In this document: one piece after another, positions 20,832 to 31,852 of the stretch
How the letters are laid out: the number at the start of each line of letters is the position of its first letter
How positions within the stretch are numbered: position 1 is the first letter of the stretch
Assembly: GCA_016779265.1 (NCBI GenBank)
Contig: JADHNY010000009.1
Location: 1-64,000 of the forward strand
Direction of reading: 5' to 3'
DNA from: Pirellulales bacterium
GTDB lineage: Bacteria > Planctomycetota > Planctomycetia > Pirellulales > UBA1268
DNA: 64,000 bases
The notes under the pieces: generated by a model
Told to the model about the DNA's origin: nothing
Seen by the model: the letters and a program-made list of their open reading frames with translations, nothing else
Databases searched by the model: none
Made by a program: the position numbers and the translations under genes

Positions 20832-22388
20832 ATGTCTGCTCTCGAGCACGACTCACAGACCCCTGAGACCCGGATCGACGACTCGCCGCCGCCACCGCCG
20901 CGGAAGCCGGCGAGTTCGGTGGAGACGCCGGAGTTTTTGACGGCCCTGAGAGCAAGCAACCTTGCTCCCGTCGACAAGATCGACGCGGTCGTGGCGGCCT
21001 GGGCGGAGGCAACAGGCCCGATTCCCAAGGCACTCGTCGATGCCCTCGTGGAAAACGGCCTGATCACGATCTGGCAGTACGGGTTCCTGCGAAAAGGCAA
21101 GTACAAAGGCTTCTTTCTTGGGAAGTACAAGCTTCTCGGCCTGCTCGGGGCGGGAGGGATGGGCAGCGTCTATCTCGCCGAACACACCACGCTTGGCCAC
21201 AAGGTGGCGATTAAGGTGCTGCCGGAAAAGAGCGTGGAGAAAACGAGCTTCCTGGAACGGTTCAAGCGGGAAGCCATGTCGGCTGCACGTCTCAATCACC
21301 CCAACATCTCCCGTGCGTACGATCTCGACGAAGCCGGTAAAGTTCACTTCATGGTGCTGGAGTATGTCGAGGGCACCGACCTCTACGCACGCGTGAAGCA
21401 GGACGGCCCGTTCAGTGTTCATGAAGCCGTCGACTGCATTCGCCAGGCAGCCCTCGGGCTCGACTACGCCCACTCGCAAGGCTTCGTGCACCGCGACATC
21501 AAGCCGGCCAACCTGATGCTTGACGGGCGAGGCACGCTGAAAATCCTCGACCTCGGCCTCGCACTCCCTCCGGAAGAAGAGGACACCACCTCGCTGACTC
21601 AACGCCATCGCGAACGAGTGTTGGGCACCGCTGACTATCTCGCCCCCGAACAGTCGCGAAACAGTCATCTCGCCGACCGGCGGAGTGACATCTACAGCCT
21701 CGGCTGCACGTTCTACTACCTGCTAGTGGGCAAGCCTCCCTTTCATGTCGGCAAGGCAGCCGAGCGGATCAAGGCCCACCGCGAACAGCCGCCCCCAAAC
21801 CCACTCGAGGTACGTGCGGACCTTCCGCCGGAACTCGTTGAAACCTGCCTGCGAATGATGGAGAAGCATCCCGAGGCTCGCCCTCAGGATGCCGGGGAGA
21901 TCGCCAAGACGCTGGCGACCTGGCAGACCAACAACCCAGCTCCTGAGCGACCTGCAACAGAGCCGGTCCGCCGTCCTGTGAAGAAGCCTCCCGTGAGACG
22001 TGCCGGCACCACACCGGCATCGAGGCCCTTCGTACGATCGGAGAGCCGCAGGATTGGTCCCGCCTCAAGCGATGGCGACGCCACGGGCAGCGGCGGTTCT
22101 GGGATCGGTATCGGTGGTCCTGCTGACTCCGGACAGTCTGGCATCACCTCATCTGACATCTCGATCGCCTCATCGAGCGGCATCAACGTCGGCCGGAGCA
22201 GCCGGGTGAGCACGACCTCAAGTCGCCGAGGCAGACGCACCCGCGACGTAGAGAAGCCGATTCCATCAAAGCCGCTGCTGAGCCGTGACTGGCTGGGCCA
22301 GCCCCTCGGACTCTGGCTTGCCATGCTCGCCGTCCTCGGCTTGATCGCAGCCCTGGCAGCAAAGCTGCTGATGCGGGGCGGTGCATAG
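20832..22388 (+). CDS. Serine/threonine protein kinase with C-terminal TM helix
   Basis: LGAGGMGSVYLAEHTTLGHKVAIKVL, FVHRDIKPANLML, DLGLAL; C-terminal LGLWLAMLAVLGLIAALAAKLLM. Confidence 0.94.
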   Translation: MSALEHDSQTPETRIDDSPPPPPRKPASSVETPEFLTALRASNLAPVDKIDAVVAAWAEATGPIPKALVDALVENGLITIWQYGFLRKGKYKGFFLGKYKLLGLLGAGGMGSVYLAEHTTLGHKVAIKVLPEKSVEKTSFLERFKREAMSAARLNHPNISRAYDLDEAGKVHFMVLEYVEGTDLYARVKQDGPFSVHEAVDCIRQAALGLDYAHSQGFVHRDIKPANLMLDGRGTLKILDLGLALPPEEEDTTSLTQRHRERVLGTADYLAPEQSRNSHLADRRSDIYSLGCTFYYLLVGKPPFHVGKAAERIKAHREQPPPNPLEVRADLPPELVETCLRMMEKHPEARPQDAGEIAKTLATWQTNNPAPERPATEPVRRPVKKPPVRRAGTTPASRPFVRSESRRIGPASSDGDATGSGGSGIGIGGPADSGQSGITSSDISIASSSGINVGRSSRVSTTSSRRGRRTRDVEKPIPSKPLLSRDWLGQPLGLWLAMLAVLGLIAALAAKLLMRGGA

Positions 22389-22482
22389 CCGCCATTGTCA
22401 GTTCCATCAACGACTCTCGTACGGCATCGAAGCCCGTGCTGCATCGATGAATGCGTCATGGGCTCACAGCACGATGCCACCT

Positions 22483-23253
22483 TCAGACGCCGGCACGGAG
22501 CTGCCAGGGACAGCTCGCGAGGCTCGCGAGCATGTCTCGCCGCGTGAGGTCAAAATGCAGCGGCGTGACGGTGACTGCCCCCGCAGCCAACGCGGTGACA
22601 TCCGACTCATGAGGTGAGGGGGCAGGTGGAGGATCGTTGGTCGCCCAGTAGTAGGAGCGACCCCGTGGATCGACACGTCGTTCAAACGCTTCGCCATATC
22701 GGGCAATGCTCATCGGCACGACCCGCACCTCAGGTAGTCCAGAGAGGGCCGCCGTGGGAATGTTCACGTTAAACAGGCTGCCGGCGGCGGGCTCTGTCGC
22801 GAGCAGATCCTTAATCACATCGATCGCGATCTCGGCGGCGCGAGCGAAGTTGAAGTGGTCATTCCACTCCAACGACACCGCGATGCTTGTGATCCCGAAG
22901 AAGGCTCCTTCGATCGCCGCGGCGACGGTTCCTGAGTAGAGCACGTTGATACCGGCGTTGAGCCCACCATTGATGCCACTCACGACCAGCGTCGGCCGCT
23001 CAGGACAGAACTCGCCAATCCCGAGTTTCACCGAATCTGCTGGACTGCCATCCACAGCCCAGCCTCGCAGCCGGTCCCCGTCGAAGACCTCCTTGGCCGT
23101 GAGCGGCGTGAGAAAGGTAATCGCATGCCCAACACCGCTCTGTTCGGTCGACGGAGCGGCCACCGTCAGGTCGCCAATCCCACGGAGCTGCTTCTCCATT
23201 GCCGCAAGGCCAGGCGCGTAGATCCCATCGTCATTGGTCAGCAGCACACGCAT
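22483..23253 (-). CDS. surE: 5'/3'-nucleotidase SurE
   Basis: MRVLLTNDDGIYAPGLAAME, VVSGINGGLNAGINVLYSGTVAAAIEG; start moved to ATG 23253. Confidence 0.95.
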   Translation of the reverse strand: MRVLLTNDDGIYAPGLAAMEKQLRGIGDLTVAAPSTEQSGVGHAITFLTPLTAKEVFDGDRLRGWAVDGSPADSVKLGIGEFCPERPTLVVSGINGGLNAGINVLYSGTVAAAIEGAFFGITSIAVSLEWNDHFNFARAAEIAIDVIKDLLATEPAAGSLFNVNIPTAALSGLPEVRVVPMSIARYGEAFERRVDPRGRSYYWATNDPPPAPSPHESDVTALAAGAVTVTPLHFDLTRRDMLASLASCPWQLRAGV

Positions 23254-23442
23254 CGAAGTCTCGTCATCGGAGGGAGGGGAGCAGAGAGCGAAGGCCGCTA
23301 CTATAGCAGCGAGTAGTGCCATTTCCGGGGTCTGAAGCGGGGAATCGCCAAGAAAAAGCAGCCGGCCTATACTGAGGGATTTTCGCCGCCTGGCGAATCA
23401 GACGTTCAAGATGTTCCTCCCCGTTCCTGCGATCTAACGACT

Positions 23443-25038
23443 GTGACCACGACACCTGACCGGCGGCCTTCGCCCGACACCACCACCACTGACGGTATCA
23501 CCGCTGAGAAGGTGCTGGTCCTCGACTTCGGTTCGCAATACGCCCAGTTGATTGCCCGGCGTGTTCGTGAACAGCGCGTCTACTGCGAGATCGTTCGCCA
23601 TGACCTGCCGATGGAGCGGATCCGCGAACTGGCACCAGCAGGTCTGATTCTCTCAGGTGGTCCTTCGAGCGTGTATGCCGAAGGAGCCCCTCGTTGCGAT
23701 CCCGCGATCTTCGAGAGTGGTATCCCGGTGCTCGGCATCTGCTACGGCATGCAGCTCGTCTGCGACGCGCTAGGAGGCAAAGTCGGCGGCGTCTCAAGCC
23801 GCGAGTATGGCCGAGCCCTGCTTGATGTCACTGGCGAAGACACGCTCTTTGATGGCGTGCCTGAGCATTCTGAAGTCTGGATGAGCCATGGCGATCAGGT
23901 GACGGAGGTTTCTGACGACTTCATCACTCTGGCAGAGACATCGACCTGCCCACTGGCAGCAGTGAAACACACCACACTGCCGGTCTACGGCATGCAGTTC
24001 CATCCAGAGGTAACCCACACCGCTCACGGCGACGTGATGCTTGCCAACTTTCTCCGGGCCACCTGCGGCTGCCATGGGACCTGGCGACTCGACGACTTCG
24101 CGGCGGCCTCGATCGCCAAGATTCGCGAGCAGGTGGGCTCCGGTCGGGTGATCTGTGGGCTCTCAGGTGGAGTCGACTCCGCAGTCGTGGCGGCACTCTT
24201 GTCGCGTGCGATTGGTGATCAGCTCTCCTGCATCCTCGTCGACAACGGCCTGCTGCGGAAGAATGAAGCCGCGACGGTGATCGAAGAGTTCACCAACCAT
24301 TTCCGGACCGACCTGCATGTCGTTGAGGGGGAGGGACGCTTCCTGGAAATGCTCGCCGGTGTCACGGAACCACAAGAGAAGCGTCGTCGCATCGGAAAAG
24401 CCTTTGTCGATTGCTTTGCGGAGGAGGCGTTGCGGATCGAGGATGTGCGTTTCTTGGCTCAGGGAACACTCTATCCAGACGTGATCGAGAGCGGTGCCGC
24501 CGCAGACGGGCCTGCCGCCACCATCAAACTTCACCACAACGTCGGTGGACTGCCGGAGAAGCTAGACTTTGAGCTAATCGAACCGCTGCGAGATCTTTTC
24601 AAGGACGAAGTTCGGCAACTGGGCCTGCAACTGGGCCTGCCCGAAAAGATCGTCTGGCGACATCCCTTCCCTGGACCAGGGCTGGCTGTCCGCTGCCTGG
24701 GCGAAGTGACCAAGCCTCGCCTCGAGACACTCCGCGAGGCAGACGCCATCGTGCTTGAAGAGATCGACAAGGCAGGACTCTCGCGAAAGGTCTCGCAGGC
24801 GTTTGCGGTGCTCCTGCCGGTGCAGAGTGTAGGCGTCATGGGCGACTCCCGCACCTACGATGATGTGCTCGCCGTGCGTGCTGTCGAAACGGAAGACTTC
24901 ATGACGGCAGACTGGAGCCATCTGCCCTACGAGGTGCTCGCTTCGATCTCAAGCCGTGTGATCAACGAGGTTCGTGGGATCAACCGAGTCGTTTACGATA
25001 TTTCCTCGAAGCCACCAGCCACGATTGAGTGGGAGTAG
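23443..25038 (+). CDS. guaA: GMP synthase (glutamine-hydrolysing)
   Basis: [46 protein letters not shown]-terminal [19 protein letters not shown]. Confidence 0.98.
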   Translation: MTTTPDRRPSPDTTTTDGITAEKVLVLDFGSQYAQLIARRVREQRVYCEIVRHDLPMERIRELAPAGLILSGGPSSVYAEGAPRCDPAIFESGIPVLGICYGMQLVCDALGGKVGGVSSREYGRALLDVTGEDTLFDGVPEHSEVWMSHGDQVTEVSDDFITLAETSTCPLAAVKHTTLPVYGMQFHPEVTHTAHGDVMLANFLRATCGCHGTWRLDDFAAASIAKIREQVGSGRVICGLSGGVDSAVVAALLSRAIGDQLSCILVDNGLLRKNEAATVIEEFTNHFRTDLHVVEGEGRFLEMLAGVTEPQEKRRRIGKAFVDCFAEEALRIEDVRFLAQGTLYPDVIESGAAADGPAATIKLHHNVGGLPEKLDFELIEPLRDLFKDEVRQLGLQLGLPEKIVWRHPFPGPGLAVRCLGEVTKPRLETLREADAIVLEEIDKAGLSRKVSQAFAVLLPVQSVGVMGDSRTYDDVLAVRAVETEDFMTADWSHLPYEVLASISSRVINEVRGINRVVYDISSKPPATIEWE

Positions 25039-25127
25039 GCGAGTTCCTGTCAAAGCTGCAAGCATCCTTCACGGGCGGATCGCAGTGAGACAGGATAGGT
25101 GTATTTTCTCCGTCCGGTTCTGATCGC

Positions 25128-25799
25128 ATGCACGTCTGCCTTGTTGAAGATGACCCGCTGGTCTGTCGCGCGGTGGATCGAGCGCTCCGTGACGCAGGTC
25201 ACTCGTGCATCTGTTTTGATGATGGCCGGCAGGCGATCGATGCTCAGGGACTCGCTGGCTGTGACGTGGCTGTGCTCGATGTCACTCTGCCTGGTGCAAC
25301 TGGCCTTGAGGTGCTTGCCGACGCTCGGGAGAAGGGCATCCGCACACCGGTGATCATGCTCACGGCCTTGGGTGCGACACCGGAGAAGCTTCAGGCCTTC
25401 GACCGAGGGGCCGATGACTACCTCGTCAAACCGTTCGACACCGCTGAACTCGTCGCTCGTCTCGACGCCATGCATCGTCGAGCGGCATATCGCCCCACAC
25501 TCGAACTGGTGGCTGGTTCACTCAAACTGAGTTTGGCCACCAAACGGGTCAGCTTCGACGGCCGTCAGGTCGACCTGACCCCCACGGAGCTGAGCATCCT
25601 TGAAATGCTCATGCGGTATAAAGGGCAGGTGGTGACCCGCACCATGCTCTGCGAACACATCTGGGGCTTCCGCTGGGATGGCCCAACCAATGTGATCGAG
25701 GTGCACATCACCCGCATTCGAGGCAAACTCGACCACGGCCGAGACCAGTCACTGATTAAAACGATTCGAGGCCGCGGCTATGCCCTCGCCGCCGAGTAA
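25128..25799 (+). CDS. OmpR/PhoB-family response regulator
   Basis: REC domain MHVCLVEDDPLVCRAVDRAL...VAVLDVTLPGATG, winged-helix C-terminus TPTELSILEMLM...IRGRGYALAAE. Confidence 0.93.
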   Translation: MHVCLVEDDPLVCRAVDRALRDAGHSCICFDDGRQAIDAQGLAGCDVAVLDVTLPGATGLEVLADAREKGIRTPVIMLTALGATPEKLQAFDRGADDYLVKPFDTAELVARLDAMHRRAAYRPTLELVAGSLKLSLATKRVSFDGRQVDLTPTELSILEMLMRYKGQVVTRTMLCEHIWGFRWDGPTNVIEVHITRIRGKLDHGRDQSLIKTIRGRGYALAAE

Positions 25800-27333
25800 G
25801 ACGACTGCTTCCACCCTTCGCCAGGGTCTCCTCCACTGGGCCACGCTACGTCTCCGACTGACGCTTTGGAACACAGCCGTTGTGCTCTTCGCAACGCTAG
25901 CCACCCTCGGGGCAGTGCTGTTTGGTGCTCGAGCGGCCTTATTTCGTGAGGCCGATGCGGTCCTTGCCGGCGAAGTCGCTGAGATTGTGCTGGCGATCCG
26001 TGACCTTCATCCCGACACACAGGCCGTCACCGACGAACTGCGTCGCAAAGCCGTCGGTCATGAGCAGCGAGGCTGGTTCACGCAGCTTCTCGACGCATCA
26101 GGCAGCACACTCTGGTCGAGCGATGGATGCCCTCACGAGGTCCTCAGGTTCTCAGACACCACGACGACTGAAATCACCAGCGACCCCGAACTCGTGCAGG
26201 TGGGTGACTACCGCTTTGCCTGGCAAAAAGTCGACACGCCATCGCATGCGCCGCTCTCCGTACGGATTGGCATGTCGACTGCCTACCTCGATGAAGACGT
26301 CAATGCGCTGGCACGCTTGCTGATCGCCATCGGCGTGGGAATCAGCGTCCTGACGCCGGTGGGTGGTTTTTGGCTGGCCGTACGGGCCACGAGGCCGATC
26401 GCCGACATCCTGAAAGCCGCCGCACGCCTGCAGCCAACGAGGCTCACCGACCGTCTTCCGGTGCGTGGCACGAACGACGAGCTTGATCGGCTTGCAGCCA
26501 CGGTCAATCGGCTCCTCGATCAGATTGCCCAGCATGTGCAGCGTCAGGAGACGTTCATCGCTGATGCGGCCCACGAACTGCGAGGCCCTCTCGCCGCCGT
26601 CCGCAACACGCTCGAGCTGGCGATGTCGCCGCAACTCGCCGCAGAAGACATTCAGCAGTTGCTTGAAGAGGCAATCGAACAGACGCAGCAGCTGTCCAAA
26701 CTCGCCAGCGACCTGCTGGTGCTTGCAGAATCCTCGGATGCACCTCCTGCACCTGCCACCGATCCCGTCGACCTCCAGGAGGTCGCCACCAGCATGGTGG
26801 ACATGTTCTCCGGAGTTGCCGAAGAAGCCGGCGTGACGATCACCTGCGAAGACACAAGCGGTCGTCCACACACGAGCCGTGTCGCAGGAATTCACACGCG
26901 ACTGCGAGAAGTTGTCAGCAACCTGCTCGAGAACGCGCTGCGATTCACCCCGCGAGGAGGGTCGATCCGCGTGAGCCTGGAAAGCAATCCTGCAGACCGC
27001 ACGATCTCGCTGGTCGTCGAAGACACCGGCAGTGGCATCACAGAAGCGGATGCCGCTCGGGTTTTCGAACGCTTCTACCAGGCGAATTCCTCACGAGACC
27101 GCCGCGACGGGCGACGGGGTGGTGGCCTGGGCCTGTCGATCTGCAAAGCAATCGTCGAGTCACACGGCGGCAGCATCTCGCTCAAGAGCCAACCGGCAGG
27201 CAAGGGGCCCGGCTGGACGCGTGTCACAGTCACCCTGCCGTGGGCTTCAGCATCCGCCGCGGAGCAACCGACGGCAGCTCAAGCAGCGGCCGCCTCCAAC
27301 GCCTCCGTCGAAGCCCGCGGCGGCGAGTCATGA
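25780..27333 (+). CDS. Sensor histidine kinase (HAMP, HisKA, HATPase)
   Basis: FIADAAHELRGPLAAVRNTLELA H-box; VVSNLLENALRFTPRGG; GGGLGLSICKAIVESHGG. Overlaps the response regulator 3' end by 20 bp. Confidence 0.93.
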   Translation: MPSPPSKTTASTLRQGLLHWATLRLRLTLWNTAVVLFATLATLGAVLFGARAALFREADAVLAGEVAEIVLAIRDLHPDTQAVTDELRRKAVGHEQRGWFTQLLDASGSTLWSSDGCPHEVLRFSDTTTTEITSDPELVQVGDYRFAWQKVDTPSHAPLSVRIGMSTAYLDEDVNALARLLIAIGVGISVLTPVGGFWLAVRATRPIADILKAAARLQPTRLTDRLPVRGTNDELDRLAATVNRLLDQIAQHVQRQETFIADAAHELRGPLAAVRNTLELAMSPQLAAEDIQQLLEEAIEQTQQLSKLASDLLVLAESSDAPPAPATDPVDLQEVATSMVDMFSGVAEEAGVTITCEDTSGRPHTSRVAGIHTRLREVVSNLLENALRFTPRGGSIRVSLESNPADRTISLVVEDTGSGITEADAARVFERFYQANSSRDRRDGRRGGGLGLSICKAIVESHGGSISLKSQPAGKGPGWTRVTVTLPWASASAAEQPTAAQAAAASNASVEARGGES

Positions 27334-27463
27334 CGTCGCCCGCTGGTGCGATAGGTTCTCGCCAGAATGCTGTTTGCGTGGACGGGGCAGGGCAAGAAGA
27401 TACCTTCACCCGAATATGCCGCAGACGTTGTCTGCGGGCCAGAGCAGGGATTCCTGAAGGGCG

Positions 27464-28225
27464 TTGAGCATGACTCCCGTCTTCGATGACGACGCACTCC
27501 GACGAGTCGATGTGGCGATTCTTGTTGCCCTCTCACTCGAGGCAACTCCCCTCGTGGAGAAGCTCCATGATGTGGTGAACCTGACCGCTGCTGCCGGCCT
27601 CAAGATCACCGTGGGCCAGCTGAAAGAACGCCGTGTCGCGGTGGTGACCACCGGAGTCGGTCGGGAAGCCGCCGTTCGTGGCACGCAGATCACGATCGCA
27701 GGCCATCGCCCGCAGCTGATCCTGGCTGCAGGCCTCTGCGGCGGCCTCGCTCCGGATCTTTGTCGTGGTGAGGTGGTGATTGGCCAGTCCGTCACCCGGG
27801 CAAGTGGCGGCTCGCTGACACCGATTCGCACTCAGGGGCTGCTCACGACCGACGGTCTGCGGCAGGTACGCGTGGTCACCGCTGACAGCGTCGTCGAGAC
27901 TCCGGAAGGGAAGCGTCAGCTGAGAGCAGCGACCGACGGCGACGTCGTCGACATGGAAAGCTGGTGGATCGCTGAAGCGGCTGAGGCCACTGATACCGCC
28001 TGGGCAGTGGTTCGCAGCATCTCCGACACGGCTGAAGACCGGATTCCCAAAGACGTGGCACACCTTGCATCGGTCAAACATCCCGCCCGGCTCGCAGGAG
28101 CGGCAGCCCGGCTGCTGTTCTTTCGGCCCTCTGCAATCGGCGACCTCGCAGAACTTCGCGAACATGCCTGCGCCGCGGCGGATCGCCTCGCAGCAGCCGT
28201 GGAGATCATGCTCGGCCGCCGGTGA
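27464..28225 (+). CDS. Nucleoside phosphorylase superfamily protein, HpnG/MTA-SAH nucleosidase-like
   Basis: VAILVALSLEATPLVEKL...VVTTGVGREAA...LILAAGLCGGLAPDLCRGEVVIG...VVDMESWWIAEAA; located next to hpnDE. Confidence 0.8.
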   Translation: MSMTPVFDDDALRRVDVAILVALSLEATPLVEKLHDVVNLTAAAGLKITVGQLKERRVAVVTTGVGREAAVRGTQITIAGHRPQLILAAGLCGGLAPDLCRGEVVIGQSVTRASGGSLTPIRTQGLLTTDGLRQVRVVTADSVVETPEGKRQLRAATDGDVVDMESWWIAEAAEATDTAWAVVRSISDTAEDRIPKDVAHLASVKHPARLAGAAARLLFFRPSAIGDLAELREHACAAADRLAAAVEIMLGRR

Positions 28226-30641
28226 GTAGCCGCACCAAGAGGCCAGGCGGGAGATCAGCTGTCAGCGTCTGCTGAACCGCGCCACACGACGTCAGGCAGG
28301 CGGCCGCCGCAAGCCTCCCGCTCCGCACGGCCCCCTCCATCGTCGATGGCCATCCGGTGGCGGTCCAGTCTCCGGCCAAGAACAGATTCGGCACGCCGGT
28401 TGTGGCCGCTGGCCGCAACGCGTCGACACCGGGGCGAACCGAGAGCACCGCTGTGGGATCGGTCACAATCCGCGAGTCGAGCAGTGTGGCCTCTCGGGCC
28501 GCCGGGAAGAGCTCACGCAGTTCGCCCACCACGCGGGCCAGCAGCTGTTCGCGATCGGTGCCTAGCAGATCATGCGAACCGCTAATCACCACCTGACAGT
28601 AGCCGCTTTCAGAAGCCTCGTTTGCGTCTCCGGAGCGGAAGACCCACTGCGAAAGACGGCCCAGCAGCACCGCATGCGGCAGATCAATCACCGGTCGATC
28701 GAACCACAGGTGCACGCCGGTGATCGGTGAACCGGCCAGGCCGTCTCCACCTTCAGGCACCTCGTCGGGCACAAGCCGAGCCGCCGCCCGCCAGGGCACC
28801 GCCAGGATCACACCGCGGCAGGCGATGCGTGCCTCACCATCTTCACCACGGCGATCGACCATCACCGCCTCGACCCGACCGTCGTCGTCATACGCCAGCG
28901 AGGAGACCACCGTGCTCTGGTCGATCTGCACTCCCTGCGACTGCAGCCATCCAGCCAGCCCACCACCAAACAGCTCACCGAGCGGCCGGCAGGGCACGTA
29001 CAAGTCGGCAGCATTGCGATGCGCTAAAAAGCCCTCCAGGATCACCTTCCGCGATGCTTCGACGGAGACCTGGTGGATGGAATCTCCCAACGCACTTTCC
29101 AGCACTGGCTGCCAGAACAGATCGATCACACGCTGCGGCTGCCCACGGTCCACCAGCCAGGCGAAGGCTTCCTCCGGCTGCTGTCGGCCAGGCCGCCACC
29201 AGACCAGCTGCAGCATCCCACGGGCGAGAGCCATCTTTTCAACGAGATTGAAGTGCGGCATGGCACCGAGCAAGGGAGCAAGATGCAGGGGCGGAGGGAG
29301 CCAGGTCGACGGGGTACACCCCGCCCGCTTGCCATCGGGCCCGATGAACCACAGTTCTCGATCATGCCTCAGCTGATCACCAATTCCGCCCCGCTCACAG
29401 AGATCCAAGAAGTTGGTGCAGCAGCCCATCGCGACATGCTGGCAGGCATCGACGAGCCCACCCGTCTCACGATCGGCGAATGAGGCTGCCCGTCCACCAA
29501 CATGCCGTCGCGACTCAAGCAGCCGTACGGGTGTTCCTTGCTCGATCAGTCCTGCTTCGACAAGCGATGCCGCCGCTGCCAATCCAGCCAGCCCACCTCC
29601 GACCACCACCAGCGGTAACGGTTCACCATCGACACCACGTTTCGGCGTGACGGCACACCGCGAACCGGAGGCGACTGTGCTGCGGCCATCGGTGCCGGCG
29701 AATGAGGTGACAGCCAGTGACCCCAGCAGGCGGAGCCGAGTCGGTTTGGGACGGACATGAAAGATGCCGGTCCCGGCAGACGCGACTGCCGCAAAGATGC
29801 TGCGGTAAATACCGAACATCGCCCGAAAGATCCGTCGTCCGTCACGCGAGAGAAACCGATCGAGTCTGGCCGCCTCGGCATAGAGCTGTTGCGTGTGGAC
29901 CACAAACTGATCCCGCAGCCGTACGAGGCCCCGATCCTCAAGGCTCGCAGTGCCCGCTGCGGCCTGCCGCAGGAGTTCCGGCGACACCCCGCACGCCGCG
30001 AGATCTTCACGAGGCAGATAGATACGGCCACGGTCGAGGTCTTCGGTCACATCCCGGAGGATATTCGTCAGTTGAAACGCAAGCCCACAGGCATCCGCAG
30101 CAGGCAAGGCGGCAGGTCCGTTGAACCCCCAGATATGGATCGATGCGAGGCCCACCGCGGAAGCGACCCGTCGGCAGTAGCGGTGTAGTTCATCGAGGCT
30201 CTCAAACAGACACGCCTTGTTCCCAGCGTATTGCTCAAGCGCCAGATCTTGTTCAACGCCGTCGAGCACCGCAAACAACGCCCGTGTGGGAATCGCATAC
30301 GCCCGCACAACGCGGGCCATCGCTCGCAGCACGGGATCCTCACAGTCACCACCTGCCACCGCCGACGTGAATCCCTGCCGAAAGGAAGCCAGTTCAGCCT
30401 GTCGTCGCTCACGATGTTCGTCACCGATGCCGGCGGCCGTCGCGGGTGCAGGAGCATCGACAATGTCGTCGGCCCGCCGACAGAAAGCGTAGAGGGCTGT
30501 CATCGCCCGTCGTTTGGCTGTCGGCAGCAGGCGAATCGGCAATGCAAAACTGGAACGTGACGCAGCGAGCACCTCGCCGCAGAAGGCATCGTCCTGTTCC
30601 GCGGTCTGGTCCACCATGCTTGACCTGCCCGTTCCCATCAC
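28206..30641 (-). CDS. Fused presqualene diphosphate synthase (HpnD-like) and squalene-associated FAD-dependent desaturase (HpnE-like)
   Basis: N-terminal SFALPIRLLPTAKRRAMTALYAFCRRADDIVDAP and AFQLTNILRDVTEDLDRGRIYLPREDL (HpnD); C-terminal VVVGGGLAGLAAAASLVEAG...ESRRHVGGRAASF...NLFLAGDWTATGWPSTMEGAVRSGRLAA (HpnE). Confidence 0.88.
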   Translation of the reverse strand: MMGTGRSSMVDQTAEQDDAFCGEVLAASRSSFALPIRLLPTAKRRAMTALYAFCRRADDIVDAPAPATAAGIGDEHRERRQAELASFRQGFTSAVAGGDCEDPVLRAMARVVRAYAIPTRALFAVLDGVEQDLALEQYAGNKACLFESLDELHRYCRRVASAVGLASIHIWGFNGPAALPAADACGLAFQLTNILRDVTEDLDRGRIYLPREDLAACGVSPELLRQAAAGTASLEDRGLVRLRDQFVVHTQQLYAEAARLDRFLSRDGRRIFRAMFGIYRSIFAAVASAGTGIFHVRPKPTRLRLLGSLAVTSFAGTDGRSTVASGSRCAVTPKRGVDGEPLPLVVVGGGLAGLAAAASLVEAGLIEQGTPVRLLESRRHVGGRAASFADRETGGLVDACQHVAMGCCTNFLDLCERGGIGDQLRHDRELWFIGPDGKRAGCTPSTWLPPPLHLAPLLGAMPHFNLVEKMALARGMLQLVWWRPGRQQPEEAFAWLVDRGQPQRVIDLFWQPVLESALGDSIHQVSVEASRKVILEGFLAHRNAADLYVPCRPLGELFGGGLAGWLQSQGVQIDQSTVVSSLAYDDDGRVEAVMVDRRGEDGEARIACRGVILAVPWRAAARLVPDEVPEGGDGLAGSPITGVHLWFDRPVIDLPHAVLLGRLSQWVFRSGDANEASESGYCQVVISGSHDLLGTDREQLLARVVGELRELFPAAREATLLDSRIVTDPTAVLSVRPGVDALRPAATTGVPNLFLAGDWTATGWPSTMEGAVRSGRLAAAACLTSCGAVQQTLTADLPPGLLVRLLTGGRA

Positions 30642-31684
30642 AGCCCCTCTTTCCTGTCCGTGATCGGTTCCGCATCACGGCGGATCACTGCGGCCAAACA
30701 GCCCAGCAGTGCGGTGAGGGCCAGGCTGAGTTTCGTGACCTTCGAGACCACCGGGCGACGGGACAGAGTGTCATAGTCTGCCCGACGAATGGCTGCCGCC
30801 ACAGCCCGCCCCCCCCCTGCAAACGCTCGGATCGCAGGCCGCAGCCCGCGAGGTGCTCGTTGCACGAGTGGCTCACCCGCGGTGAAACACTCCTCAGCCC
30901 AGGTCACCTCCTCGGCAAGGAGTCGTCGCATCGCGGGTGATGCGGTCGGCCGGTCGAGATCAGCTTCCGTCACCCCATGCCGCTGCATATCTTCCCGCGG
31001 CAGATAGATGCGACCGGCGGCTCGATCCCGCGTGATGTCCTGCCAGAAGTTGACGAGTTGCAATCCCGTACAGATGGCGTCGGACTCCTGTTGCCGCAGC
31101 GGATCCTGGCAGCCAGCCAGGGCCAACACGATCCTGCCGACGGGGTTCGCCGAGCGACGGCAGTAGTCACGGAGCTGGTCGCGAGTTTCGTAGCGAACCA
31201 CCTCCTGATCCTGCACAAAGGCATCAAGCAGGTCATGAAAGGGCTGACCGCTCAGCTGGTGGCGTTGCATCGTCTTCGCAAGGGCCACAAAGATCGGATG
31301 CTGCGGATCTCCCTGACAGCAGGCGTCGAGTTCAGCCCTCCACGCATCAAGAGCCTCCGACGCCGCCCCAGGGCTCTCGGACTCATCAGCGAGATCGTCG
31401 CTCCAGCGGGCAAACGCATAGACATTGGCAAAATCTTGCCGCAGTGACCGAGGCACAAGCCAGCTGACCACTGAAAAGTTTTCGTAGTGGCCCGTGGCGA
31501 TCTGCCGACAGAAGGCCTCCGCATCTGGCAGTGCCGTTGCGGCCGGAGCAGGCGGATATTCTGCAGGCATTGCTGCGGCATCGGCTGTTGGTGAAGCCGC
31601 AACACCGCCTGGCTTCGTGCCCTGCACGAGGGTCCAGGCAGCAGGGTCCCGCACCGTCGCCGACCGCGACGTCTTCCAGCCCAT
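30638..31684 (-). CDS. hpnC: Squalene synthase-like HpnC (hydroxysqualene synthase)
   Basis: NFSVVSWLVPRSLRQDFANVYAFARWSDDLADE, LVNFWQDITRDRAAGRIYLPREDM; start assigned at ATG 31684 because upstream ORF is antisense to ispH. Confidence 0.86.
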   Translation of the reverse strand: MGWKTSRSATVRDPAAWTLVQGTKPGGVAASPTADAAAMPAEYPPAPAATALPDAEAFCRQIATGHYENFSVVSWLVPRSLRQDFANVYAFARWSDDLADESESPGAASEALDAWRAELDACCQGDPQHPIFVALAKTMQRHQLSGQPFHDLLDAFVQDQEVVRYETRDQLRDYCRRSANPVGRIVLALAGCQDPLRQQESDAICTGLQLVNFWQDITRDRAAGRIYLPREDMQRHGVTEADLDRPTASPAMRRLLAEEVTWAEECFTAGEPLVQRAPRGLRPAIRAFAGGGRAVAAAIRRADYDTLSRRPVVSKVTKLSLALTALLGCLAAVIRRDAEPITDRKEGL

Positions 31685-31852
31685 CAACCTGTCTCCTCCC
31701 GACGGCAGCCCAGAGAATCGTCGGAACATCTGTTGGAAAACTGCCGCTGGGCCTACGATACCCGAGATTCCATGAACTCGCCCCCTCATACCCTCCCGGC
31801 CGCGTCGGCAGGTAGAGGAGGCGGTCAGCCGCCCCAAAACGAGACTGAAGCG

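Noticed and set aside
24610-24640. caactgggcctg tandem duplication
   Set aside because: Inside guaA, in frame ([11 protein letters not shown]), a conserved protein region rather than an intergenic duplication.
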